From Bacillota bacterium (lineage in GTDB: Bacteria; Bacillota; Clostridia; Peptostreptococcales; Anaerovoracaceae): a stretch of 34,388 bases of DNA. A model generated the notes under the pieces. That model saw only the letters and a program-made list of their open reading frames with translations, was not told the DNA's origin and made no database searches. Positions 15,017-24,382 of this stretch are shown here, piece after piece. The number at the start of each line of letters is the position of its first letter. Position 1 is the first letter of the stretch. Both the position numbers and the translations under genes were made by a program. The DNA lies in the NCBI GenBank assembly GCA_017432345.1, contig JAFRJI010000015.1:1-34388 (forward strand). Reading direction: 5' to 3'.

Positions 15017-15715
15017 ATGACATACGAAGAATACCAAAAAGCCGAACAGGAACGCATCGAACGGAACATCGCCTATTTGGAAAGCGGTGTGGATTTTATC
15101 GACCTGCGTTCGGCATATATCGATGAAGGCGTGAAGATCGGCAAGGGGACCGTCATCTATCCGTGCGTCGTACTCGAAGGGGACGTGAGCATCGGCGAGA
15201 ACTGCGTGATCGGACAGAACAGCCGCATCGTCGATTCCAAGATCGGAGACGGAACGACCATCCAAAGTTCTGTGATCCTGGAAAGCACGGTCGGCAACGA
15301 TACGAAGGTCGGGCCGTTCGCTTATCTGCGGCCGAACAGCGTCATCGGCGACGGCTGCAAGGTCGGCGATTTCGTCGAAGTCAAAAATTCCACCATGGGA
15401 GATGGCGCGAAGGCGTCCCACCTGACCTACATCGGCGATTCCGACGTAGGCAGCAAAGTCAATCTGGGATGCGGCGTCGTGTTCGTCAATTACGACGGCA
15501 GCAAGAAGTACCGCTCCGTTGTGGAAGACGAAGCGTTCATCGGCTGCAACTCCAATCTGGTGTCACCGGTCCACGTGGGAAAGAAAGCCTACGTCGCGGC
15601 GGGCAGCACCATCACACAAGACGTTCCGGATGGCGCTCTCTATGTCGCCCGGGCCAGAGGCAAAGTTCTCGATGGCTGGGTGGAGAAGAGAGGCATCCTG
15701 AAGAAAGATAAATAA
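15017..15715 (+). CDS. glmU: Acetyltransferase-only GlmU (left-handed beta-helix domain)
   Basis: Normal GlmU is about 450 residues, with an N-terminal uridylyltransferase and a C-terminal acetyltransferase that together make UDP-GlcNAc. This 232-residue gene product aligns only with the C-terminal part and starts in the linker helix before the beta helix (GVDFIDLRSAYIDEGVKIG). Hexapeptide repeats fill about residues 40-205. Acetyltransferase residues are kept: R105 (YLRPN), K123 (VEVKN), catalytic H135 and Y138 (ASHLTYIG), N158-Y159 (NYDG) and K163/K164. No nucleotide-binding GxG..KxMxS segment exists in the 30 bases upstream or in any frame of murC's end. Thus the pyrophosphorylase is either encoded elsewhere or replaced. 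The position between murC and prs is the standard place for glmU. Confidence 0.88.
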   Translation: MTYEEYQKAEQERIERNIAYLESGVDFIDLRSAYIDEGVKIGKGTVIYPCVVLEGDVSIGENCVIGQNSRIVDSKIGDGTTIQSSVILESTVGNDTKVGPFAYLRPNSVIGDGCKVGDFVEVKNSTMGDGAKASHLTYIGDSDVGSKVNLGCGVVFVNYDGSKKYRSVVEDEAFIGCNSNLVSPVHVGKKAYVAAGSTITQDVPDGALYVARARGKVLDGWVEKRGILKKDK

Positions 15716-15750
15716 GTTACTCATAATCAATAAGGCGAGGAGAAGGCACA

Positions 15751-16701
15751 ATGAAGAACAGCATGTTTTCCGGCTACAAAGTTTTTGCAGCTAACTCACA
15801 CCCGCAGCTTGCAGATGAGATATCATCCATCATGGGCAAGCCGCTCGGGAAACTGGAAGTCAAGAAATTCAGTGACGGAGAGATCAGCGTAAGTTTGGGA
15901 GAATCCGTGAGAGGGGCCGATTGTTTTGTGATCCAGTCCACCTGCGATCCGGTCAACGAGAACCTGATGGAATTGCTCATCGTCATCGATGCGATGAAGC
16001 GGGCGTCCGCAGGCAGGATCAGCGCAGTCATTCCATATTACGGCTACGCCAGACAGGATCGTAAAGCAAAGGCCAGAGACCCGATTACAGCGAAACTGGT
16101 AGCGGACATGCTGGTCACAGCAGGCGCGGACCGTGTCGTGACCATGGACCTGCACGCGGCGCAGATCCAGGGATATTTCACGATCCCGGTGGATCATCTG
16201 GTGGGACTGCCGCTTCTGACGAGATATTTCGCGCAGCAGAATATCGAGGACATGGTCATCGTTTCCCCGGACCACGGCAGCGTGCCGAGGGCCAGGAATA
16301 TGGCGGAACCGCTCAACTGCCCGATCGCCATCGTCGATAAGAGAAGACCGCGGCCGAACGTCAGCGAGATCATGAACATCATCGGTGATATCGAGGACAA
16401 GAACTGTATCCTCGTTGATGACATGATCGACACGGCGGGCACCATCACCAACGCGGCCAACGCGCTGAAGGAACTGGGCGCCAGGAGCGTCAAGGCCTGC
16501 GCGACCCATCCGGTGCTTTCCGGACCGGCCATCGAGCGCATCGAAGATTCCGCCATCGAAGAACTGGTTCTTCTGAATACGATGCCGATCGCCGAAGAAA
16601 AGAAACTCGAAAAGATGAAAATCCTGTCGGTGGGACCGCTGTTCGCGGAAGCGATGAGCCGGATCCACACCAACGGATCGATCAGCAAGCTGTTTGATTA
16701 A
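15751..16701 (+). CDS. prs: Ribose-phosphate pyrophosphokinase (PRPP synthetase)
   Basis: It makes PRPP from ribose-5-phosphate and ATP for nucleotide, histidine and tryptophan synthesis. The 316-residue length is typical of class I enzymes. Visible are the N-terminal [18 protein letters not shown], the flexible-loop [26 protein letters not shown], the [12 protein letters not shown] segment, and the PRPP-binding loop [14 protein letters not shown]. The catalytic Lys/Arg pair of the loop is present in DRKAKAR. It begins 35 bases after glmU with a GCGAGGAG SD. The glmU-prs-pth-mfd order matches other Firmicutes. Confidence 0.97.
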   Translation: MKNSMFSGYKVFAANSHPQLADEISSIMGKPLGKLEVKKFSDGEISVSLGESVRGADCFVIQSTCDPVNENLMELLIVIDAMKRASAGRISAVIPYYGYARQDRKAKARDPITAKLVADMLVTAGADRVVTMDLHAAQIQGYFTIPVDHLVGLPLLTRYFAQQNIEDMVIVSPDHGSVPRARNMAEPLNCPIAIVDKRRPRPNVSEIMNIIGDIEDKNCILVDDMIDTAGTITNAANALKELGARSVKACATHPVLSGPAIERIEDSAIEELVLLNTMPIAEEKKLEKMKILSVGPLFAEAMSRIHTNGSISKLFD

Positions 16702-16711
16702 TGGTTTTGAT

Positions 16712-17320
16712 ATGTATGTGATCGCAGGACTGGGGAATCCAGGTAAAAAATATGCAAATACAAGACATAATATGGGATTCCTCGTCCTGGATGAACTGGC
16801 GGGCAAGCACGGGATCAAAGTCACCCGGATCAAGCACAAGGCGCTGACCGGGGACGGCATGATCGCAGGCGAGAAGGTCCTGCTGGTCAAGCCGCAGACC
16901 TATATGAACCTCAGCGGCGAATCCCTCCGGGAGGTCATGGATTATTACAAAGTTCCCATCGAGAATCTGGTGGTGATCTATGACGATCTAGATCTGGAGA
17001 TCGGAACGCTGCGCATCCGCAAGAAGGGCAGCTCCGGCAGCCACAACGGCATGAAGTCCGTGATCTACCAGTTGCAGGACGACAATTTCCCACGGATCCG
17101 CATCGGGATCGGCGGAACGGAATCCGCAGACTGGAGGGACTACGTGACCAGTCCGGTCAGCCGGGAAGAAGCGGAGATCCTGGCGCCGGTCATCCGCGAG
17201 GCGGCCGACGCGGTCACGTGCATGATCGAGAGCGGCGTGGACATCGCGATGAACCGCTACAACACGCCGAAAAAGAAGAAGGGGCAGAAGGAAGAAACGA
17301 TTGAAGAACGGGATGATTAA
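16712..17320 (+). CDS. pth: Peptidyl-tRNA hydrolase
   Basis: Pth releases peptides from peptidyl-tRNA dropped by stalled ribosomes. The protein starts with the classic MYVIAGLGNPGKKYANTRHNMGF, including the essential N and H, followed by KPQTYMNLSGESL, the VIYDDLDLEIGTLRIR segment with the catalytic Asp, and GSSGSHNGMKS. At 202 residues it is slightly long because of a charged C-terminal tail rich in Lys and Glu. ATG 16712 was chosen over a TTG at 16694 that lies inside the end of prs. No good SD is visible, and the gene starts ten bases after the prs stop, so it probably depends on translational coupling. Its end overlaps mfd by 20 bases. Confidence 0.95.
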   Translation: MYVIAGLGNPGKKYANTRHNMGFLVLDELAGKHGIKVTRIKHKALTGDGMIAGEKVLLVKPQTYMNLSGESLREVMDYYKVPIENLVVIYDDLDLEIGTLRIRKKGSSGSHNGMKSVIYQLQDDNFPRIRIGIGGTESADWRDYVTSPVSREEAEILAPVIREAADAVTCMIESGVDIAMNRYNTPKKKKGQKEETIEERDD

Positions 17321-20300
17321 CATAGCGGGCGCGGCGGAAGGCCGCGTCGCCCGTATCATATCGGATATCTTGAACGAAGAAAAAGGTCAAAGTCTGATCG
17401 TGGTTCCAACGTTGAACCGTGCGAAACGGATGGCTGCTGACCTTTCTTTTTTTAATGCGCAAAACAGATCCGCCCCGGAGAAGCAGGTGCCGTTGTACAT
17501 CCTGCCGCCGGAAGACGACAGCCTGGTGCAGTACGAAGCTCGCAATAACGACTCGCTGCTGGAGCGCATGAAGGTCCTCAAAGCCGCCGCGGGCGGGGAG
17601 GCCTGCATCATCATCGCGCCGGTCACCGGCGCCGTCAAAAAGCTTCCGTCGAAGGAGATCTTTGCAGAAAACGTGATCACGATCACCCGCGGGCAGGAGC
17701 TTGACCTGGAGGAGATGAAAGCGGCGCTGGCGCGCATGGGATACGAACGCGTCCCGGTCATCGAAAGCCGCGGCGAATACAGCATCCGCGGCGGGATCCT
17801 GGACGTCTTCACGCCGGAAGGGGACTACCCGTACCGGATCGAGCTTTTTGACACGGAAGTCGATTCGATCCGGAGCTTTGACCCGGATACGCAGCGGTCG
17901 GTCGGAAACCTGAAGAACGTGTCCATCTTCCAGTGCACCCAGATCGCCCGGGAGCAGGAAATCTTCCAGCGGGCGGTCGGGAAGATCCAGAAGGCCTATG
18001 ACCGGCGGATCCGTCGCATGGAGAAGGACGGCGTCCGGACGGAGCAGTCCCACAATCTGCGACAGCGGGAGGATCAGCTCATCGAATACGCGGAAGGAAT
18101 GATCAATCTCCAGTACATGGAGAAGTTCATCAACTACTTCTATGACGAAACGGAATACATCTGGGATTACATGACGGATCCGTTGATCCTGATCGATGAT
18201 CCGGCCAGGATCCTGGATACACTGGAAATATATGAACGCGAACGGGCGGATGACATCGACGCCATTCTCTCCGACGGCAGAGGCATCAGCGAGGACTTTG
18301 CGTCCATGTCCGGAACGCCGGACTACTACCGGCTGTACGATCTGCCGGAACAGACGGGCAGGGATGGATACATCTTCACGCCGTTCGTCAGCACGATCAA
18401 AAACGCGCCGTTCCTGACGGATCTGCGGCAGATCAAGTGCCGGCAGACGCCGGCCTACAACGGCAAGATGAATATGCTGAAGTCGGATCTGCAGGGATAC
18501 CTCCGCAAGGATTACCGCGTGACCATCGTCTGCAGCACGCCGGAGCGCGCAGCGAATATGCGGGAGTTCGTGAAGATCGAACATCTTCAGGACAGTCCGG
18601 ACGGCAGCATCGAGATCGTGGAAGGCACCATCACTGCCGGGATGGAATTCCTGGATGAAAAAGAGTGCTTTATCTGGGAAGGCGACATCTTCGGCGGAAG
18701 CCGCAAGACGCGCCGCCCGAAGAAGAAGGAAACCGACCGGGCGCGTCAGATCAAAAGCTTTGCCGATATCCGGGAGGGCGATTACGTGGTCCACGAGACC
18801 CACGGCATCGGCCGGTTCACCGGCATCGAACAGCTGATCGTTCAGGGCGTCAAATGTGATTACCTGAAAGTGAAATACGCCGGCTCCGATGCCCTGTACA
18901 TCCCGGTGGATCAGCTGGGCATGCTGCAGAAATACATCGGCGGGGGCGACGCTTCGCCGCGCCTGAACAAATTGTCCGGCGGCGAATGGAAGGCGACCAA
19001 AGCCCGCGCCAGGGCCGCCGTCACGGATATGGCGGAGGAACTGATCAAAGTATCCGCGGCCCGGATGCATGAGAAGGGTTTTGCGTTTTCGAAAGATACG
19101 GTATGGCAGGCCGAGTTCGAGGACAGTTTTCCGTATACGGAAACGGAAGACCAGCTGCGCTGCACCGGCGAGATCAAGCGGGATATGGAAATGCCGATCC
19201 CGATGGACCGGCTGCTGTGCGGCGACGTGGGATTCGGAAAGACCGAGGTGGCGGCGAGGGCTTTGTTCAAATGCGTCGCCGATGGGAAACAGGCGGCCGT
19301 TCTGGTGCCGACGACATTGCTGGCCAACCAGCATTATTACACGCTAAAAGGCCGTTTTGAGGCGTTTCCGTTCAAAGTGGAGATGTTGTCCCGATTCCGC
19401 ACTCCGACGCAGCAGAAGGCGATTCTGAAGCAGCTGGAGCGTGGTGAAGTCGACCTGGTCATCGGGACCCACCGGATCCTGTCCGAAGATGTGAAATTCA
19501 AGGATCTGGGGCTGTTGGTCGTTGATGAGGAACAGCGTTTCGGCGTCAAGCACAAGGAACGAATCAAGCAGATGCGGGAGAGCATCGATGTGCTGACGTT
19601 GTCGGCAACGCCGATCCCGAGAACTTTGCATATGTCCCTGTCCGGGATCCGCGATATGAGTACCATTGAAGAGCCGCCGGAAGACCGGTATCCGGTCCAG
19701 ACTTACGTCATGGAAGAAGACGATTTCACCATCCGCGAGGCCATCGAAAAAGAGCTGGCCAGAGGCGGGCAGGTTTATGTATTATATAACCGGGTGGAGA
19801 GTATCAGCCGGGTGGCGAACGACATCAAGCGGCTGGTGCCGGATGCCCGCGTCGCGGTGGGTCACGGGCGCATGAAAGAGTCGACGCTGGAAGATCTGAT
19901 CATGGACTTCGCGGAGGGCGAATACGACATTCTGGTGTCCACGACCATCATCGAGTCGGGCATGGACATCCCGAACGTGAATACGATGATCGTACTGGAC
20001 GCGGACCGGTTCGGGCTGGCGCAGCTGTATCAGCTCCGCGGCCGGGTCGGGCGGTCGGAACGGATCGCCTACGCGTACCTAATGTACCGCAGGGACAAAA
20101 ATCTCAGCGAGGTGGCGGAGAAGCGCCTGCGGGCCATCCGGGAGTTCACCGAGTTCGGCTCCGGATTCAAGATCGCGATGAAGGATCTGGAGATCCGCGG
20201 TGCCGGAAATCTCCTGGGCACGGAACAGTCGGGACACATGATGAGCATCGGGTACGAACTGTACTGCAAGCTGCTGGATGAAGCGGTCAAAAAGATCGAG

Positions 20301-20813
20301 GCCGGTGAAACCGGGGAAAAGACCGATGATCTGCCGTCCGCGGACGAGACGGTCTTCAGCCTGCCGATCCCGGCGCTGATCCCGCATCGCTACATCGAAG
20401 ACGAGATCCTGCGGCTGCAGATGTATAAGAAGATCGCCATGATCTCCGACAAGGAAGACGAGGCGGACGTCATCGACGAATTGCTCGACCGGTTTGGTGA
20501 CATCCCGAAGGACACCATGAACCTCATCAAGATTTCCAAGATCCGAACCATGGCGGGGCGGTCGGGCATCCGCGAGATCAGCCAGCAGGGCCGGAAGGTA
20601 AGATGTTCCCTCTGGCAGACCACCAAGTTCGCCGAGGGCGTGATCCCGAATCTGGTGACCTCTTACGGAGGCAAGATCAAATTCCACGGAGGATCGGATC
20701 CGTACATCCGCCTGACCGTCGGCAAAGAGCCGGGTGAAACGGGATATGTGAATGGAGTCATAAAGGAACTGGAACTGTTTTTTGAAATAGTAGATAGGAG
20801 GCAGGAATGTTAA
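17301..20813 (+). CDS. mfd: Transcription-repair coupling factor
   Basis: Mfd pushes stalled RNA polymerase off DNA lesions and recruits UvrA. The 1170-residue length is normal. In order it shows a UvrB-like N-terminal region with the GGILDVFTPEGDYPYRIE segment (about 150-180), a CarD-like RNA polymerase-interaction domain (GDYVVHETHGIGRFTGIE, about 490-550), a RecG-like helicase with Walker A GDVGFGKTEVAARA (about 640), DEEQRFGVKHKE (about 743), SATPIPRTLHMSLSGIRD, motif VI LYQLRGRVGRSE, and the C-terminal TRCF domain. TTG 17301 is given because AAGGAAG lies eight bases upstream; ATG 17313 is possible and drops only four residues. It overlaps pth upstream by 20 bases and dapB downstream by 7. 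Confidence 0.95.
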   Translation: MKNGMINIAGAAEGRVARIISDILNEEKGQSLIVVPTLNRAKRMAADLSFFNAQNRSAPEKQVPLYILPPEDDSLVQYEARNNDSLLERMKVLKAAAGGEACIIIAPVTGAVKKLPSKEIFAENVITITRGQELDLEEMKAALARMGYERVPVIESRGEYSIRGGILDVFTPEGDYPYRIELFDTEVDSIRSFDPDTQRSVGNLKNVSIFQCTQIAREQEIFQRAVGKIQKAYDRRIRRMEKDGVRTEQSHNLRQREDQLIEYAEGMINLQYMEKFINYFYDETEYIWDYMTDPLILIDDPARILDTLEIYERERADDIDAILSDGRGISEDFASMSGTPDYYRLYDLPEQTGRDGYIFTPFVSTIKNAPFLTDLRQIKCRQTPAYNGKMNMLKSDLQGYLRKDYRVTIVCSTPERAANMREFVKIEHLQDSPDGSIEIVEGTITAGMEFLDEKECFIWEGDIFGGSRKTRRPKKKETDRARQIKSFADIREGDYVVHETHGIGRFTGIEQLIVQGVKCDYLKVKYAGSDALYIPVDQLGMLQKYIGGGDASPRLNKLSGGEWKATKARARAAVTDMAEELIKVSAARMHEKGFAFSKDTVWQAEFEDSFPYTETEDQLRCTGEIKRDMEMPIPMDRLLCGDVGFGKTEVAARALFKCVADGKQAAVLVPTTLLANQHYYTLKGRFEAFPFKVEMLSRFRTPTQQKAILKQLERGEVDLVIGTHRILSEDVKFKDLGLLVVDEEQRFGVKHKERIKQMRESIDVLTLSATPIPRTLHMSLSGIRDMSTIEEPPEDRYPVQTYVMEEDDFTIREAIEKELARGGQVYVLYNRVESISRVANDIKRLVPDARVAVGHGRMKESTLEDLIMDFAEGEYDILVSTTIIESGMDIPNVNTMIVLDADRFGLAQLYQLRGRVGRSERIAYAYLMYRRDKNLSEVAEKRLRAIREFTEFGSGFKIAMKDLEIRGAGNLLGTEQSGHMMSIGYELYCKLLDEAVKKIEAGETGEKTDDLPSADETVFSLPIPALIPHRYIEDEILRLQMYKKIAMISDKEDEADVIDELLDRFGDIPKDTMNLIKISKIRTMAGRSGIREISQQGRKVRCSLWQTTKFAEGVIPNLVTSYGGKIKFHGGSDPYIRLTVGKEPGETGYVNGVIKELELFFEIVDRRQEC

Positions 20814-21589
20814 AAGTAGTAGTTACCGCACCGCGCGGCAAGATGGACAAGCTGATCGTGCAGGAGGCCTATAAACACAGCGAGATCGAAGTCATCGGAT
20901 GCGTTGGCTCCCCGGGCAAAGACTATATCGGCAGCGACGCGGGTCAGGTCTGCGGCCTCGGATTGAAGATCGGAGCGCCGGTCTACGATGATATCGAAGG
21001 GCTGACGGACGACGGCGAGATGCTCATCGACGCGTGCGACGTGGTCATCGATTATTCGACCATCAATTTGAGCATGCACGTTCTGCAGAAGTGCGTCGAG
21101 CACGGCAAAGCGTACCTGTGCGGCACCACCGGCTTCAGCGACGAAGAGCTGGAGGCTTTTGCAAAGGCTTCCGAATCGATCCCGATCATGCAGACGGCAA
21201 ACACGTCGTATGTGGTCACGGTCATGAAGCGGCTGCTTCGGGAAGCGGCGGGATATCTGGAAGACAAGGCGGGGATGGAAATCATCGAAGCCCATTCCGA
21301 TACGAAACTGGATGCGCCGAGCGGCACCGCCATCGAATTGGCGCAGTGCATGGCGGAGGGCATGAAGAACAAAGGATACGATGATATTTCGTTCCATTCG
21401 GTGCGCGCCGGGAACACGCCATCGAGCCACCACGTGATCTTCGGCTGCAAGGGAGAAATGTTCCAGATAACGCACGACGCCTATGACTGGAGATGCTATG
21501 CCATAGGCGCCTGTGATGCGGCTCTGTATCTTGGTAAGAAACTGGATGCCGGCGAGACCGGATCCTTTGAAATGGACGACCTGCTGTAA
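20807..21589 (+). CDS. dapB: 4-hydroxy-tetrahydrodipicolinate reductase
   Basis: DapB reduces HTPA with NAD(P)H on the way to diaminopimelate and lysine, supplying the peptidoglycan stem. The 260-residue protein keeps CGTTGF (105-110), the catalytic H163 and K167 in EAHSDTKLDAPSGTA, and the RAGNTPSSHHVIFG segment. Differences from typical enzymes are the dinucleotide loop (TAPRGKMD in place of GAxGRMG), Ser in place of the second His of the usual HH pair, and NTSYVVTV in place of the NFSxGVN-type motif. The fold is clear but it is a diverged member. It overlaps mfd by seven bases and has an AGGAGG-like SD in the mfd end. It is last in the murC operon. Confidence 0.9.
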   Translation: MLKVVVTAPRGKMDKLIVQEAYKHSEIEVIGCVGSPGKDYIGSDAGQVCGLGLKIGAPVYDDIEGLTDDGEMLIDACDVVIDYSTINLSMHVLQKCVEHGKAYLCGTTGFSDEELEAFAKASESIPIMQTANTSYVVTVMKRLLREAAGYLEDKAGMEIIEAHSDTKLDAPSGTAIELAQCMAEGMKNKGYDDISFHSVRAGNTPSSHHVIFGCKGEMFQITHDAYDWRCYAIGACDAALYLGKKLDAGETGSFEMDDLL

Positions 21590-21605
21590 AAACAGCAGGC
21601 GGTCC
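21574..21605. terminator. Hairpin at the convergent dapB / beta-propeller junction
   Basis: A perfect eight-base stem CCTGCTGT/ACAGCAGG (21580-21587 with 21592-21599, AAAA loop) is extended by GGAC/GTCC (21574-21577 with 21602-21605) past a small internal loop. It spans the dapB stop. No T run follows on either strand, so termination strength is doubtful. Confidence 0.45.
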
Positions 21606-21619
21606 GTATATTACTTGTA

Positions 21620-23746
21620 TTACTTGACTTTGAAGCCTTCGATGCTGTCATCATCGCAGATTCCATAGATGTAATCGCCGATGTAGATGCAGCGTTGGAC
21701 GGCTTCTTTTGTTTCGTGGGATTTGAAGTGTCCCAGCTTTCCGTTCTTGGCACTGAAAACTTCGATGCCGTATTCGAATCCTCCGTCCGGATCGTCGTCT
21801 GTCTCGTCGTACCAGATGCCATACGGGAAGGCGTAGTAGGAGGCGTCCGGGCCGACCAGCAGCGCCTTGTGGTTGTACTGGACTTCGCTGTCCATGCCGG
21901 AGAATTCCCGGAAGTCAGCCACGGCCGGCTGCAGCGGATCGCGGATGTCGAAGAGGGAAAGCTTCACGCCGTCCGTCGCTTCGCCAAATTCGTTTTCTTC
22001 GGTGGAGAAACCGAGACCAAGCAGGTGGTCCTCATCGGCCGGTACCAGCAGCGTCGAGAATCCGGTGATCTTCACGTGACCTTCGATGACCGGGTTGGTC
22101 GGATCTTTCAGGTCGATGATGAAGAGCGGGTCGGTCTCCTGATAGGTGATGACATAGGCCTTGTCCTTGATGTAGCGGACCGCCTCGATGTGTTCACCCG
22201 GCGCGAAGTTGCGGACGCTTCCAACGATCTTCATGTTTTCGTCCATCACATACAGGTTGTTGGTATCTTCTTCACCGACATATTCCGTTACAGCGACTTT
22301 GAAGTAGCCGTGCGATTCGTCCATGGAGAACTGGTTGTTGACCGATCCATCGATCGTCGCGGTTTTTTGATACTTCACTTTGCCGTCTTTGATGGAGACC
22401 TTCAGGATGCAGGTCTTGAAGTCGGCGGCATAGTAGTAACCGTCTTCTTCCGTCCGTTCGGACACATCCGCCGCGACATAGAGGTTGGTGCCGTTGCAGT
22501 AGATCTCCTGTGATCCGCCGAGGACGGCCTTGGTCTTGATGGTGCTCTGGCCGGCTTTCTTGGCATTGGTATCGATGCAGCCGATGACCGTGTAAGCCGG
22601 GCTGATGGCGTGCGGAATGCCGCAGATGTTTTCGATATCCAGACGCACCGGCGTCTCACCGTCGTAGCAAACGTAAGGGACGCAGTATTTTTTCTTATAC
22701 TGATAAAGGTGATCATTGGTGACCAGGCAGAGCTGCGGGCCGATCATTCTCGAGGAGAGAAGGGAACCGGTCTGCGTGTACTGGTTCAGCTGGCGCGGAT
22801 TCTCCGGGTCAGTGATGTCAAAGATCGTGACGCTCGTCGTCTCCCGATCCATTTCGTGGAACCGGTCGCTGAATGTGTTCGGTCTAATAACGCCGGTATC
22901 ATCGCCGTAGCAGATCGCACTGTATCCGCCGTAGTCGCATCCGATGACGATCAGCCGGCCGTCATGGACGTACATATCCTGCACAAAGGAACCGGTCTGG
23001 CTGGCGTTGATCGCGGCGACGCGCTTCGTCTTACCGTTCTTCGCTTTCGCGATGATGATCTGGTTTTCCATATAGGACGTGTAGTAGATGTACTTGCCGT
23101 CGGTCTTGACGATGTCCGCCTCGTCCACGCCTTCGACCTGCGTGTAGGTCTCGGAGTGGTCCGAATTGGTGCTTTCACCGCCACCGGCATTGTCTTCCAT
23201 TGCAGCGTTCGGTGCGGCAGTTTGCGGGGCTTCCGCGTTTTCGCTTAACGGAGCATCTGCTTCGTAAGACTGCTCCGCTTCAGCGTCTGCCATGTCTTCG
23301 CCCTTCGCAGAGGCAAAACCGCCGCTGGTAACGGCCATATGGCTTGGAGATTCACCAATCATTTCTTTGACTTTGCCATTCAACTCGGAATAGCTGGAGT
23401 AGGATTCCAGGCCACCGGCTTCGGTTGAACCGGACGGCAGGGCAGACTTCATCAGAGGAACCAGCCCGATGACCAGCGCCGCGCAGGCGGCGATGGAGAT
23501 CACCGGCCGGAACCAGCGCCGCTTCGGCAGAGCCTTCTTCCGAGGTACATCCACCGGTTTCGGAGCATCAGTTGTTCCGGTAGTCTCCGCTCCACTGTTA
23601 TCCGCTTCCATCGTTTCCGCGGATGCGGCTTCGAGCCTTTGCATAAGCGCCTCGGCCGACAGCGTTTCAGGCGCTTCTAGACCGTCCTCGTTGAATCGTT
23701 CGGTCAGGAACGCTTTGTTTTCCATGTACTCTTTCTTATCTATCAT
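21620..23746 (-). CDS. Membrane-anchored beta-propeller protein, probable partner of the ECF sigma factor
   Basis: Residues 1-78 are cytoplasmic and polar. A single membrane segment at about 81-98 (PVISIAACAALVIGLVPL) is followed by a long extracellular part. From about residue 205 the sequence fits the secreted beta-propeller domain distantly related to WD-40 repeats (VDEADIVKTDGKYIYYTSY, VTIFDITDPENPRQL, then LFDIRDPLQPAVADF). Residues 105-200 are a low-complexity acidic linker. The start codon overlaps the sigma gene stop (ATGA), so the two proteins are made together. A cytoplasmic N-terminus, one membrane pass and an outer sensor domain is the layout of an anti-sigma or sigma-linked envelope sensor. 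That role is inferred from context; no classical zinc anti-sigma motif is visible. 708 residues. Confidence 0.82.
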   Translation of the reverse strand: MIDKKEYMENKAFLTERFNEDGLEAPETLSAEALMQRLEAASAETMEADNSGAETTGTTDAPKPVDVPRKKALPKRRWFRPVISIAACAALVIGLVPLMKSALPSGSTEAGGLESYSSYSELNGKVKEMIGESPSHMAVTSGGFASAKGEDMADAEAEQSYEADAPLSENAEAPQTAAPNAAMEDNAGGGESTNSDHSETYTQVEGVDEADIVKTDGKYIYYTSYMENQIIIAKAKNGKTKRVAAINASQTGSFVQDMYVHDGRLIVIGCDYGGYSAICYGDDTGVIRPNTFSDRFHEMDRETTSVTIFDITDPENPRQLNQYTQTGSLLSSRMIGPQLCLVTNDHLYQYKKKYCVPYVCYDGETPVRLDIENICGIPHAISPAYTVIGCIDTNAKKAGQSTIKTKAVLGGSQEIYCNGTNLYVAADVSERTEEDGYYYAADFKTCILKVSIKDGKVKYQKTATIDGSVNNQFSMDESHGYFKVAVTEYVGEEDTNNLYVMDENMKIVGSVRNFAPGEHIEAVRYIKDKAYVITYQETDPLFIIDLKDPTNPVIEGHVKITGFSTLLVPADEDHLLGLGFSTEENEFGEATDGVKLSLFDIRDPLQPAVADFREFSGMDSEVQYNHKALLVGPDASYYAFPYGIWYDETDDDPDGGFEYGIEVFSAKNGKLGHFKSHETKEAVQRCIYIGDYIYGICDDDSIEGFKVK

Positions 23747-24324
23747 TCGAAATACCCCCTCATTTTCTTCAGGCTGCGGGACAGGCTGGACCGTACCGAT
23801 CCGGCGGCAAGTCCCGTGATCTCGGCAATCTCGTTGCTTTTGAGTCCGCCGACCACCGAGAGAAGGACCATGTTCCGTTCCTCTTCGGAGAGACTGCCGA
23901 GCGCTTCCTGAAGAAGCAAGCGCGTCTCTACGCCGGCGGCGATGTCACGTTGTCCGTCCGCATTGTCTTGTTCATTTGCATACCCGCCGGCACCAATATT
24001 TCCGGTTGTGCTACGGCTTTCCCCGTTGCGGTACTCATCCAGTGGGATCGTGTTCTTCTGATCCATCTGCGTTTTGATCAGCTTGCTGCAGCTGGCGGCC
24101 AGGATCCGGAAGATCCACGCCGGGAACGCCTGTGGTTCCCGCAGATTCCCGATCTGTTTCCAGGCCGACAGCACGCACTCGGACACCGCGTCCTCTGCAT
24201 CCGTTTCGCTGCGGAGCCGGTAGAAGGCATAGCGGTAGAGGCGGTCCTTGTATAGATCGTACAGATCGCAGAACGCCTTCCGGTCGCCGTCTTTCGCTTT
24301 TTGGATCCATGCTAATTCGTTCAT
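23743..24324 (-). CDS. ECF-family RNA polymerase sigma factor
   Basis: A 193-residue sigma-70 family protein with only regions 2 and 4. Region 2 (about 14-82) shows FCDLYDLYKDRLYRYAF, the DAEDAVSECVLSAWKQI core-binding helix and FPAWIFRILAASC. Region 4 (about 132-188) shows LGSLSEEERNMVLLSVVGG, an HTH KSNEIAEITGLAAGSVRSSLSR and a basic end. The linker between them is unusually long and rich in Gly, Asn and Asp. The start at 24324 is preceded by a weak GAGGG. It is cotranscribed with the overlapping beta-propeller gene, so it probably answers an envelope or extracellular signal. Confidence 0.9.
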   Translation of the reverse strand: MNELAWIQKAKDGDRKAFCDLYDLYKDRLYRYAFYRLRSETDAEDAVSECVLSAWKQIGNLREPQAFPAWIFRILAASCSKLIKTQMDQKNTIPLDEYRNGESRSTTGNIGAGGYANEQDNADGQRDIAAGVETRLLLQEALGSLSEEERNMVLLSVVGGLKSNEIAEITGLAAGSVRSSLSRSLKKMRGYFE

Positions 24325-24382
24325 TTTAATCTCTTGCCCTCATTGCTTGTGCTCGTTGAATTCAACACCCGTCATATGTTAA

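Noticed and set aside
13619-15421. 600-codon open frame on the minus strand
   Set aside because: It is the antisense of murC and the glmU-like gene, which have clear motifs. The translated antisense has no recognisable domain and a biased composition.
17214-19334. 706-codon open frame on the minus strand
   Set aside because: Antisense of mfd in a GC-rich codon context; no SD, no domain.
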